Shown here: in pieces, positions 19,127 to 27,270 of the stretch
How the letters are laid out: each line of letters begins with the position of its first letter
How positions within the stretch are numbered: position 1 is the stretch's first letter
Assembly (NCBI GenBank): GCA_013202745.1
Contig: JABMRJ010000056.1
Coordinates: 1-39,062 of the forward strand
Source of the DNA: Candidatus Omnitrophota bacterium
GTDB taxonomy: Bacteria > Omnitrophota > Gorgyraeia > JABMRJ01
DNA: 39,062 nucleotides
Reading direction: 5' to 3'
Translations under genes and position numbers: made by a program
Notes under the pieces: model-generated
What the model was told of the DNA's origin: nothing
Database searches by the model: none
Seen by the model: only the letters and a program-made list of their open reading frames with translations

Positions 19127-20078
19127 GTGAAACGAGTACGGCGGCGCCTACAAGCCCGGCATCCCGGCCCAGACTCGCCCTTACGATCTTTACATGCCTG
19201 CGCTGTATATTCATGGCGCGCTTCTTTACAGTCTCTTTTATAGGATTTAGAATAAATCTGCCTGCCTGCGCAACCCCGCCGCCTATGATTACCTTATCAG
19301 GGCTTAAGAGGTTTATGACTCCGGATAACATAACACCTATACGGAATCCTATCTCCTTCCAGAAGACGACAGCAAACTTATCCCTTCTCTTTGCAGCCTT
19401 ATATAATAACTCAGGGGTAATCCGCGAAACATTTCCCCCTGCCAGTCTCTTTATTATAGTCTTTTCTCCGCGGCCTATTCTGCGCTTCACTTCTTTTATA
19501 ATATAGCTGTTTCCTACATATGATTCGATGCAGGCGATGCCGCCGCAATTACACCTGGGGCCGTCTACATTTATCGGTATATGTCCTATCTCGCCAGCCG
19601 AAGAGAGGTGTCCTCTGTGCAATCTTCCGTTTATGATAATGCCTCCGCCTACACCCGTACCAAGTGTAATACATACTAAGTTCTTCTTACCCTTTCCAGC
19701 GCCCTTATGCAGCTCTGCGAGTGTCATAACATTGACATCGTTATCGATATATAATGGGATCTTTATCCGCTTTGCGAATAATCTCTTTATATTGACTCCG
19801 TTAAATCCTTTTATATTAGTTAAAGAATATATGATCCCCTTTTTGATATCCATCTGGCCCGGTATGCCCATACCTATACCTATGACATCCCTTCGGGTCA
19901 ATCCGCGCTTCTTTAAGAGGTTATTAACGGAATTGCATACTGCGGAAACAAATCTCTGAGGAGTCTTAGACGTCCTGGTAGGAAAAGAGGCCCTATCGAG
20001 AATTGCGAATCTCTTATTTATAAGAGCCACTCTCGTATTGGTACCACCCAAATCTATTCCAATAAAATACTTTTTCAT
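19104..20078 (-). CDS. ROK family sugar kinase (glucokinase-like)
   Basis: FIGIDLGGTNTRVALI, GIGMGIPGQMD, YIDNDVNVMTLAELHKGAGKGKKNLVCITLGTGVGGGIIINGRLHRGHLSSAGEIGHI, CNCGGIACIESYVG zinc motif. Confidence 0.95.
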   Translation of the reverse strand: MKKYFIGIDLGGTNTRVALINKRFAILDRASFPTRTSKTPQRFVSAVCNSVNNLLKKRGLTRRDVIGIGMGIPGQMDIKKGIIYSLTNIKGFNGVNIKRLFAKRIKIPLYIDNDVNVMTLAELHKGAGKGKKNLVCITLGTGVGGGIIINGRLHRGHLSSAGEIGHIPINVDGPRCNCGGIACIESYVGNSYIIKEVKRRIGRGEKTIIKRLAGGNVSRITPELLYKAAKRRDKFAVVFWKEIGFRIGVMLSGVINLLSPDKVIIGGGVAQAGRFILNPIKETVKKRAMNIQRRHVKIVRASLGRDAGLVGAAVLVSLERDGNI

Positions 20079-20104
20079 ATTTATAATATTATTATGTTAC
20101 ATGT

Positions 20105-20133
20105 ATTATATAAGAGCAAATAATGATTGTCAA
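20105..20133 (-). promoter_or_regulatory. Near-consensus sigma70-type promoter for the ROK kinase gene
   Basis: Minus strand TTGACA (20128-20133) - 17 bp - TATAAT (20105-20110); ROK start codon at 20078. Confidence 0.75.
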
Positions 20134-20155
20134 TAGTTATAAGTGCGGGTATAGA

Positions 20156-20367
20156 GGCATGCGGTGCTTTGCATGTTGGCTGAGCACATGGGGCTATTCG
20201 AGCGGGGCCTTTTTTTGGCGGAGCGGGCATGGTTTTTTGCTATAGATTACATACAGGCAAAAAGAGCGGAGCCAAAAAACGGAGCGAGATTTTCCACGCT
20301 GGGGAAAATCGAGCGCTCCCGCGAGAATAGCCCCATGGGCTCAGCACGGAGGCAAGTACCGCGGGCC
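20156..20367. repeat. Large imperfect inverted repeat with nested hairpins (structured intergenic element)
   Basis: Arms pair over ~44 nt each, with a perfect 13-bp core CATGGGGCTATTC (20187-20199) / GAATAGCCCCATG (20325-20337); inner stems CCTTTTTTTGGC/GCCAAAAAACGG, TTTTTGC/GCAAAAA, GGAGCGaGATTTTCC/GGAAAATCgagCGCTCC. Confidence 0.85.
20274..20319 (-). terminator. Candidate rho-independent terminator downstream of the diguanylate cyclase genes
   Basis: Minus strand GGAGCG-CTC-GATTTTCC-CCAGCGT-GGAAAATC-T-CGCTCC (20319 to 20281) followed by GTTTTTT (20280-20274). Confidence 0.65.
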
Positions 20368-20369
20368 CC

Positions 20370-21602
20370 TTACCCAGCATACACGCATACCCTATTACGA
20401 CCGGCATTCTTTGCGGCATAGAGCGCTTGGTCCGAATTCTCTATCAACTCCTCTATCTCTCCTGCATTGGATGGGAAGGACGCTATACCTATGCTGATCG
20501 TCACCTCAGTAGATTCGTCATAGGCCTTGAATCTATACTTTTGTACTATCTCCCTTATCCTCTCTGCGACCAGATGCGCTTCATCCCTGCCGGTCTCCGG
20601 AAGAATAACACAGAATTCCTCGCCCCCGAATCTACCTACAAGGTCGACTTCTCTTGTATTCTGCTTCAGTATATATACAATATCTTTCAAGACGACATCG
20701 CCAACAAGGTGGCCGTATGTATCGTTGTATTTTTTGAAATGGTCTATATCTATCATGAGAAATGAGAGGTCGTAATTGTGACGCCTCGACCTTTCAAACT
20801 CCTCTCCAAGACGTTCCATCATGTGCCTCTTGGCAAATGCCTTTGTAAGACCGTCCGTTATGGCCATCTCCTCGACCTTTTCATAAAGGACTATCCTCCT
20901 CATCTCCAATGCAAACTGGGAAGCAAGGATTGAAAACTTTTCATAATCACTGGCCGGCAAGTCTTCTATAGCCAGGATGCCCATAAGCTGATCTCCTATT
21001 ACTATAGGGATTGCCATGAATGTCTGGCAATTTTCAGGGAGGAGTTCTGCATAAGGATTCTGCTCCCACTTGCTCTTTACAATCTGTATACGCCTTATCT
21101 CATCCCTTAGGATATTAGATATTTTATTGTCGTGTTCGCATAGCGGACGCGTAGCAATCTCCAGCTTTGGTATAATACCCTTTGCCTTTAACGTACTATC
21201 CTGCAGCCCTGTGGTTTCAATGACCATATTTATCGAAGAGGTCTCATCCTCTCCTTTTATAAGGATAAGCCGCGCCTTCTTAAAGAGAAATGTCATATAA
21301 AGATATTCGGATAACATCTTGAATATATCAAAAAATTTCAAGCCTTTTGACATCTCCTTGACAATTTCATAAAGGCTCGCCTGCTCTGCCAGTTTTTCAT
21401 TAAACTTAAGGTGTGCATCATAGATAGATGCCTCCTCCGATACAAATTCATTAAAACGCCTCTCATCAGAGAGGTAGGCACCGGTAAGGCCGTTTCTGTA
21501 CTCTTTAAAGGATCCCTTGATCTTGGAGAATACAAGAGGAACCAGGATAGATGCCAAAAGCATCAGCGCTATTATATGGAGATAGTTCATCAGCTCATGC
21601 AT
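20370..21602 (-). CDS. GAF-GGDEF diguanylate cyclase (with RxxD I-site)
   Basis: N-terminal TM segment, GAF-like domain, DGLTKAFAKRHMMERL, MIDIDHFKKYNDTYGHLVGDVVL, REVDLVGRFGGEEFCVILPET, SIGIASFP. Confidence 0.93.
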   Translation of the reverse strand: MHELMNYLHIIALMLLASILVPLVFSKIKGSFKEYRNGLTGAYLSDERRFNEFVSEEASIYDAHLKFNEKLAEQASLYEIVKEMSKGLKFFDIFKMLSEYLYMTFLFKKARLILIKGEDETSSINMVIETTGLQDSTLKAKGIIPKLEIATRPLCEHDNKISNILRDEIRRIQIVKSKWEQNPYAELLPENCQTFMAIPIVIGDQLMGILAIEDLPASDYEKFSILASQFALEMRRIVLYEKVEEMAITDGLTKAFAKRHMMERLGEEFERSRRHNYDLSFLMIDIDHFKKYNDTYGHLVGDVVLKDIVYILKQNTREVDLVGRFGGEEFCVILPETGRDEAHLVAERIREIVQKYRFKAYDESTEVTISIGIASFPSNAGEIEELIENSDQALYAAKNAGRNRVCVYAG

Positions 21603-23017
21603 ACCTTATTTCTTCCCTCTTTCTTTGCGCGGTAGAGATTAGAGTCAGCGATCTTGAGTAGATCTTCCTTGCCCATGGCATTATCGGATAAGGTTGAGAC
21701 GCCTATAGAAACTGTAACGTTGGTCTTTATCCTCCTGATGTAGAAAGGCTCTTCCTCAACCTTCCGCCTTATTTTCTGTGCCATCTTTCCTGCAGCCTTA
21801 TTATCTTCACTAAAGAGTATAACAGCAAATTCTTCGCCGCCGTAACGTGCCACTATATCACCTTTACCTACTATTGAGACAAAGAGCCCTGCCAGATGTT
21901 TCAATAATATATCCCCGGCTATATGTCCGTATTTATCATTGTAGCCCTTAAAATGGTCTATATCTATCATAAGGATCGACAAAGGATGTCTCTGCTTCTG
22001 GGCCCTCTTGATCTCTGATTCAAGGCGCTCGGTAAAATACCTATGGACAAAGAGCTGTGTCAGGCCATCTTTAATGGCGAGTTCTGTAGTCCTTTGATAT
22101 AGGATATTATTGTGCAGGGCTACGGCTCCCAGATCGCCTATAATATCCAGGAGTCTGAGGTCATCCGGATTATAGGCATCTATCTTCTCGCTATCGAGCC
22201 TGAGGAGCCCTATGACCTTGTTATGGCTCACCATTGGGACCGCTATCAGAGATTTAAAGCTTATATCTTCCAGCGATATGTCGTCATGAGAAAACCTGAA
22301 GTCCTTAGCCGCATCCAATATGATCAGCGGCTGGTTCTGCCGGAGTACCCATTTATCGAAGATGTCGCCTTTCTTAGATTTGATCTTTGCAAAATGAGGG
22401 GGCTGCTTTGCATGCTTCAATATAAGTTCCTGGCGTTCTTCGTCCACAAGATAGATGAGGGCCCTCGTAGACTTTCCCACTATATCAAGAGACTTCTCTG
22501 CGAGAAAACCTATTACCTTTTCAATAGAAAATATGTCGCTTAAGTTTTCTGCTACACTCTTAAGTTCTCCGTATCTATGCAGCTTCAACTCTAAGGCCTC
22601 TATCTGCGCGCGGTCCATCTCTATCTTTTTAGAGAGGGTATTCATCTCCTCGCCCACCTTCTCTCTCTTTAATAAATATTCTGTTTGGAACTTCATAAAT
22701 ATGTTAAGGTATTTAAAAGAGTACGCTGTCGTAATAGAAAAAGGCAGGAGGTGCAGATAATAGAGCTGATTGCCGGTTATCAGGGATATGGCGAAAATGA
22801 GTATTGCGCAAAATATCAGGACTACAATACCGCCTATCCAGCCGAAGGCGAACCAACCTGAGGCGATAACAGCATTGAATACGAGCAAATAGGAGGTTAA
22901 CTGGACAGAAAATGGAGTATCTTTATTTAAGTCTAACTGAAGTAGAAAGTAGGTAAGAAACGTTATGAGGATCAAACAAACAGCGCCTAAGAATACCCTG
23001 TCTCTGATAAGATTCAT
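21590..23017 (-). CDS. GAF-GGDEF diguanylate cyclase, multi-TM N-terminus (I-site degenerate)
   Basis: Several N-terminal hydrophobic helices, GAF-like domain, DGLTQLFVHRYFTERL, MIDIDHFKGYNDKYGHIAGDILL, GKGDIVARYGGEEFAVILF, SIGVSTL. Confidence 0.93.
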   Translation of the reverse strand: MNLIRDRVFLGAVCLILITFLTYFLLQLDLNKDTPFSVQLTSYLLVFNAVIASGWFAFGWIGGIVVLIFCAILIFAISLITGNQLYYLHLLPFSITTAYSFKYLNIFMKFQTEYLLKREKVGEEMNTLSKKIEMDRAQIEALELKLHRYGELKSVAENLSDIFSIEKVIGFLAEKSLDIVGKSTRALIYLVDEERQELILKHAKQPPHFAKIKSKKGDIFDKWVLRQNQPLIILDAAKDFRFSHDDISLEDISFKSLIAVPMVSHNKVIGLLRLDSEKIDAYNPDDLRLLDIIGDLGAVALHNNILYQRTTELAIKDGLTQLFVHRYFTERLESEIKRAQKQRHPLSILMIDIDHFKGYNDKYGHIAGDILLKHLAGLFVSIVGKGDIVARYGGEEFAVILFSEDNKAAGKMAQKIRRKVEEEPFYIRRIKTNVTVSIGVSTLSDNAMGKEDLLKIADSNLYRAKKEGRNKVCMS

Positions 23018-23036
23018 ACTACTTCATAAAGTAGCT

Positions 23037-24140
23037 TTAAACTATAGTCTTTTCTGCATCCTTATCAAAGAAATGGACTTTTGACATATCAAAGACAAGG
23101 TCCATGTCCTGATTTATTACAGGGCGTGCATGCCCTCCGACCTTAGCTATAAAAGAATTCAGGCCTGTAGTGAGATAGAGATAGACCTCTGATCCCATAG
23201 GCTCGATTACCTCCACGGACGCTGTGATGGTATTCTCCGGAGGGGCTTCTGTCACAAAGAGCTTATCATAGATATCTTCTGATCTTATACCGAATGTAAT
23301 CTGTTTTCCGACATATTTCTCAAGAGAGGGAGACATCTCATCGGTAACCTTGACCTGAACTTTCCCCTCGTCGAAATACATCTTACCATCCTTCTTTATT
23401 ATCCTTCCTTCCATGAAATTCATGGGAGGCGTACCTATAAAACCGGCTACAAATTTATTTACCGGTTTATCATAAACAGTTATAGGTTCAGCCACCTGTT
23501 TTATATAACCGTCCTTCATTACCGCTATCCGGTTGCCGAGAGTCATCGCCTCTGTCTGGTCATGGGTAACATATATCATCGTCGTCTGCAGCCTTATGTG
23601 GAGTTTATTAAGCTCTGTCCTCATCTGTATCCTGAGTTTCGCATCGAGATTGCTTAAGGGTTCGTCAAATAGAAAAACATGCGGTTTTCTCACTATGGAC
23701 CTTCCCAATGCTACACGCTGCCTCTGGCCACCGGAGAGTTCTTTAGGTTTGCGCTGGAGAAGATCCTCGATATCCAAGATGCCGGCTGCCTCATTGACAC
23801 GTTCCTTTATCTCGCGCTTCGGGTATTTGCGCAGCTTCAGACTGAATGCCATATTGGCAAAGACAGACATGTGCGGATAGAGGGCATAATTTTGGAAGAC
23901 CATCGCGATGTTCCTATCCTTTGGAGGGACATCATTTACCAGCCTATCGCCTATGAATACCTCACCGCCTGTGATACTCTCAAGGCCGGCTATCATACGC
24001 AGGGTAGTCGACTTGCCGCAGCCAGACGGCCCTACGAGAACAAGAAACTCCTTATCCTCTATCTCAAGATCCACGTCTTTAACGGCACAGACCTTACCCG
24101 GATATATCTTATTTAGGTTTTTTAGTAATACTTTTGCCAT
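23037..24140 (-). CDS. Carbohydrate ABC transporter ATP-binding protein, UgpC/MalK/MsmX type
   Basis: GPSGCGKSTTLRMIAGLE Walker A, ELSGGQRQRVALGRSIVR signature, VFLFDEPLSNLDAKLR Walker B, MOBE-like C-terminal domain. Confidence 0.95.
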   Translation of the reverse strand: MAKVLLKNLNKIYPGKVCAVKDVDLEIEDKEFLVLVGPSGCGKSTTLRMIAGLESITGGEVFIGDRLVNDVPPKDRNIAMVFQNYALYPHMSVFANMAFSLKLRKYPKREIKERVNEAAGILDIEDLLQRKPKELSGGQRQRVALGRSIVRKPHVFLFDEPLSNLDAKLRIQMRTELNKLHIRLQTTMIYVTHDQTEAMTLGNRIAVMKDGYIKQVAEPITVYDKPVNKFVAGFIGTPPMNFMEGRIIKKDGKMYFDEGKVQVKVTDEMSPSLEKYVGKQITFGIRSEDIYDKLFVTEAPPENTITASVEVIEPMGSEVYLYLTTGLNSFIAKVGGHARPVINQDMDLVFDMSKVHFFDKDAEKTIV

Positions 24141-24165
24141 TATTACTCCTAATGCATTAAGAGAT

Positions 24166-24193
24166 AGTATAACATATATATTATATTAATCAA
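24166..24193 (-). promoter_or_regulatory. Candidate sigma70 promoter upstream of the ABC ATPase gene
   Basis: Minus strand TTGATT (24188-24193) - 16 bp - TATACT (24166-24171), followed by AGGAG and ATG at 24140. Confidence 0.5.
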
Positions 24194-25035
24194 TTAAAAT
24201 AGTCCAATATTTTTGTGAGGGAGCCCTTCAGCTCTTTCCTCTCGACTATCATATCTATAAGACCGTGTTCTAAGAGAAACTCCGATCTCTGGAATCCCTC
24301 GGGCAGTTTCTGTCGTATCGTCTGCTCTATTACGCGCGGGCCTGTAAAACCTATGAGCGCCTTGGGCTCAGCTATTATGACATCGCCTAATGAGGCAAAA
24401 CTCGCCATGATACCCGCCATCGTGGGATTCGTAAGAAAGGATATATACAAAAGACCCGCCTTGTTGTGCCTTGCCAGTGCCGCAGCTGTCTTCGCCATCT
24501 GCATCAGTGACAGCATGCCCTCATACATCCTTGCGCCTCCGCCGGAACCGGAGACTATGATCAGCGGCAGCTTCTCTTCTGTAGCCATTTCAGTAGCCTG
24601 CGTTATCTTCTCACCCACTACCGATCCCATAGACCCCATTATGAACCTAGAGTCGGTAACAGCAAATACCAGCTCGTGCCCCCCTATCGCACCTTTTCCT
24701 ACGATAGCGGCCGACTTCATATTCGTTATGCTCTTGTCATGCTTTAATTTATCTTTATATGTCTTGGGTCCTGAAAACTCCAGGGGATCCGCTGACTCCA
24801 TGTCTCTGCAGAATTCCGCGAAGCTTCCGGTATCGAGGAGTGTCTTTATCCTTTGGTGGGCGCTGAGCGTAAAGTGGTAGTTACAGCTGGGGCAGCACTT
24901 AAGGTTCTCTTCGAGTTTTTTGTTATAGATGATATTGCCGCATTCGACGCACTTTGTCCAGAGTCCGTCCGGCATCATCTTCTTCTTGGCAAGCTTAAAC
25001 ACCCTGTACTTAGGGTTATTGCCAAACAGGGGCAT
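24190..25035 (-). CDS. accD: Acetyl-CoA carboxylase carboxyltransferase subunit beta
   Basis: LWTKCVECGNIIYNKKLEENLKCCPSCNYHF zinc finger; SGSGGGARMYEGMLSLMQMAKT; GFTGPRVIEQTIRQKLPEGFQRSEFLLEHGLIDMIV. Confidence 0.96.
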   Translation of the reverse strand: MPLFGNNPKYRVFKLAKKKMMPDGLWTKCVECGNIIYNKKLEENLKCCPSCNYHFTLSAHQRIKTLLDTGSFAEFCRDMESADPLEFSGPKTYKDKLKHDKSITNMKSAAIVGKGAIGGHELVFAVTDSRFIMGSMGSVVGEKITQATEMATEEKLPLIIVSGSGGGARMYEGMLSLMQMAKTAAALARHNKAGLLYISFLTNPTMAGIMASFASLGDVIIAEPKALIGFTGPRVIEQTIRQKLPEGFQRSEFLLEHGLIDMIVERKELKGSLTKILDYFN

Positions 25036-25671
25036 CTATTTTACCTCTATTTTTAAGAACTCTTTTGCGAGATCCACGGCCTCAGCCGCGTCTTTGCCGT
25101 ATCCGTCGGCACCGATCTGGTCGGCGAACCCTTTTGTTATAGGCGCCCCGCCCACCATCACCTTTATCTTATCGCGCATATCATTTGCCTTAAGCCCTTC
25201 TATCGTCTCCTTCATGGCAGGCATGGAGGTGGTCAGGAGTGATGATAGAGCAAGGACCTGTGCGCCGCTTGACTTTATAGATTCTATGAATTTTTCAGCA
25301 GATACGTCTATGCCGCAGTCTTCCACTTCGAATCCGGCGCCCTTTAACATCATGCAGACAAGATTTTTGCCTATATCGTGCAAGTCGCCTTTTACTGTAC
25401 CGACCAGTACCCTCCCTGCCGGCTTTATGCCGCTTTCTGCGAGATACGGCTCGAGCAGTTTAGTTGCGGCCTGCATGGCATCGGCAGAGATGAGGACCTC
25501 CGGTATGAATATCTCATTCTTCTTAAAGCGTTCCCCAATGACAGCCATCGTTGCAATTAGGCCGTCGTTGAGTATCTCACCTGCCTTGGTCCCGGAGTCT
25601 AGGAGCCTCTTAACCTCTCCTATCAGCCCTTCGGCATCTCCGTTTGAAAGTAATCTCTTTAATTCATCCAT
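25036..25671 (-). CDS. Cobalamin-binding corrinoid protein, MtaC/MttC/MetH-like B12-binding domain
   Basis: B12-binding helical cap (FIPEVLISADAMQAATKLLEPYL), VGTVKGDLHDIGKNLVCMMLKGAGFEVEDCGIDV (DxHDxxG), LSSLLTTSMPAMKETIE, VMVGGAPIT. Confidence 0.93.
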   Translation of the reverse strand: MDELKRLLSNGDAEGLIGEVKRLLDSGTKAGEILNDGLIATMAVIGERFKKNEIFIPEVLISADAMQAATKLLEPYLAESGIKPAGRVLVGTVKGDLHDIGKNLVCMMLKGAGFEVEDCGIDVSAEKFIESIKSSGAQVLALSSLLTTSMPAMKETIEGLKANDMRDKIKVMVGGAPITKGFADQIGADGYGKDAAEAVDLAKEFLKIEVK

Positions 25672-25677
25672 TATTGC

Positions 25678-26985
25678 CTAACTATCCTTCATCTTATAGA
25701 ATACTAGTCCGCTTAGAGGTTTCGGGTAGAAATATGTGGTCTTCCGCGGCATCTTGTCGCAGGAACGGGCTACATCTTTTATCTGCCCGATCCTGGGTGG
25801 ATTTAGAAAAAAGGCAATCTGATAATTTTCATTATCTACCAGGTTTACCGCATAATCTGAGTCCCTAGTATACACTACATTATCCTTCTTTTCTACCCTT
25901 TCTTTCACTTTTAAGAGATGGTCAAATATGAACTGGTGCAGTATGGTCACATCGAGCCACTTCCATTCATATTGCTTGTCCTGTTTTATCACATCATTAA
26001 GCACTTCGTTAGATCTTAAGGCCAGGGAGAGGTACCCTTCATTTTTATAATACATGCCAAAGACAAATTCGCCTTCCCTTGCCTTCTCGATCCTGCGGAA
26101 TATCTCCTCCTTAGTCTTAAAACGCTCTATAGAAAAATATTTTTTGAGCTTTGAATATATATTTTTGAATTTAAGCACCTTCACGGACCTTATGACCCTG
26201 TGTGTTGAAAGGACGGTCAGCGCCTCATTGCTCAATGCCGAAAGGTAGACCATTATATAATCATAACCCCGCTCTTTATTCCCGGCACCCTTAGCCTTCT
26301 TTTGGCAGTAATCCCGGAAATTGAGTGATACCTCATAACGATGATGCCCGTCTGCAATGAATATCTGTTTGCCTTTGATAAGATTGCAGATCCGCTTTAT
26401 GCTTTCTGTCTCACGCAGCCGCCAGAGGCGGTGATTTACGCCGGCTTCTTCAAAATCTACTATGGGTTGGCCGGCCGCCGCACTCTCCAATATACCTGTG
26501 ATGGCAGAACCTTTATCTTCGAAGAGCGCAAATATGGGGCTTGGATTGGCTTCTATCGCCTTCACGAGGCTCAACCTGTCTCTCTTTGGTTTGGCAAATG
26601 TATATTCGTGGGGTAGGACGCGGCTCTTGTGCGGGTCTTCTATCTTCATGATGCCCATGAACCCGAAACGGCTCTTTAAACTATTCTTAAAGAGATACTT
26701 CTGCTCATAAACATATAGCGACGGCTCTTTATCCTGCATGAGTATATCACGCTTTAACCACTCATCCAGATATTGCTTTGCCCTCGTATACCTGTTATCG
26801 GATTTTGTGTCGCCTTTTTTTATCTTTCCGAGAGTAAGACGGATGATGTTGTTTTTATGGAGCCTGTAGTACTCTCCCTGCATCTTATCTGATATAACAT
26901 CGTAAGGAGGCGCAACAACCTTTGAGATATCTCCTACTATCCCGGGATTATACCGTATACCCTTAAAAGGCTTTATGCGGGCCAT
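25678..26985 (-). CDS. DUF1015 family protein
   Basis: IKPFKGIRYNP...VVAPPYDVIS, FIADGHHRYEVSLNFRDY, YIMVYLSAL, DSDYAVNLV, typical of DUF1015. Confidence 0.85.
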   Translation of the reverse strand: MARIKPFKGIRYNPGIVGDISKVVAPPYDVISDKMQGEYYRLHKNNIIRLTLGKIKKGDTKSDNRYTRAKQYLDEWLKRDILMQDKEPSLYVYEQKYLFKNSLKSRFGFMGIMKIEDPHKSRVLPHEYTFAKPKRDRLSLVKAIEANPSPIFALFEDKGSAITGILESAAAGQPIVDFEEAGVNHRLWRLRETESIKRICNLIKGKQIFIADGHHRYEVSLNFRDYCQKKAKGAGNKERGYDYIMVYLSALSNEALTVLSTHRVIRSVKVLKFKNIYSKLKKYFSIERFKTKEEIFRRIEKAREGEFVFGMYYKNEGYLSLALRSNEVLNDVIKQDKQYEWKWLDVTILHQFIFDHLLKVKERVEKKDNVVYTRDSDYAVNLVDNENYQIAFFLNPPRIGQIKDVARSCDKMPRKTTYFYPKPLSGLVFYKMKDS

Positions 26986-26986
26986 A

Positions 26987-27247
26987 TTATTCCTTGTTTG
27001 CCTTGCACTCTTTACAGCTCTTTGCTGCAGGACACGAGGCGGGTGCCTCTTTTGGGGGTGGGGATCCTTTTCTGTAATCTGTTGCGTAGAATCCCGAGCC
27101 CTTAAATATTATGCCTGCCCCTGCCCCTATAAGTCTCTTCGGTTTTCCGCTGCATTTCGGGCATTTCTCTACCGCATCTGCCGTCATGCTCTGGAATAGC
27201 TCGAATTTGTGTCCGCAGCCTGTGCATTCATATTCATAAGTCGGCAT
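26987..27247 (-). CDS. FmdB-type zinc ribbon protein
   Basis: MPTYEYECTGCGHKFELFQSMTADAVEKCPKCSGKPKRLIGAGAGIIFKGSGFYATDYR, the classic FmdB/CxxC_CxxC_SSSS pattern. Confidence 0.93.
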   Translation of the reverse strand: MPTYEYECTGCGHKFELFQSMTADAVEKCPKCSGKPKRLIGAGAGIIFKGSGFYATDYRKGSPPPKEAPASCPAAKSCKECKANKE

Positions 27248-27270
27248 CTTCTATTCCTGTCCTCTCTTTA

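Noticed and set aside
20164-20421. 85-aa plus-strand ORF in the large intergenic gap
   Set aside because: It lies within the giant inverted repeat; its codons are explained by palindromic structure and it has no plausible protein motif.
24215-24880. 221-aa plus-strand ORF opposite accD
   Set aside because: Antisense shadow of accD; no domain signature.
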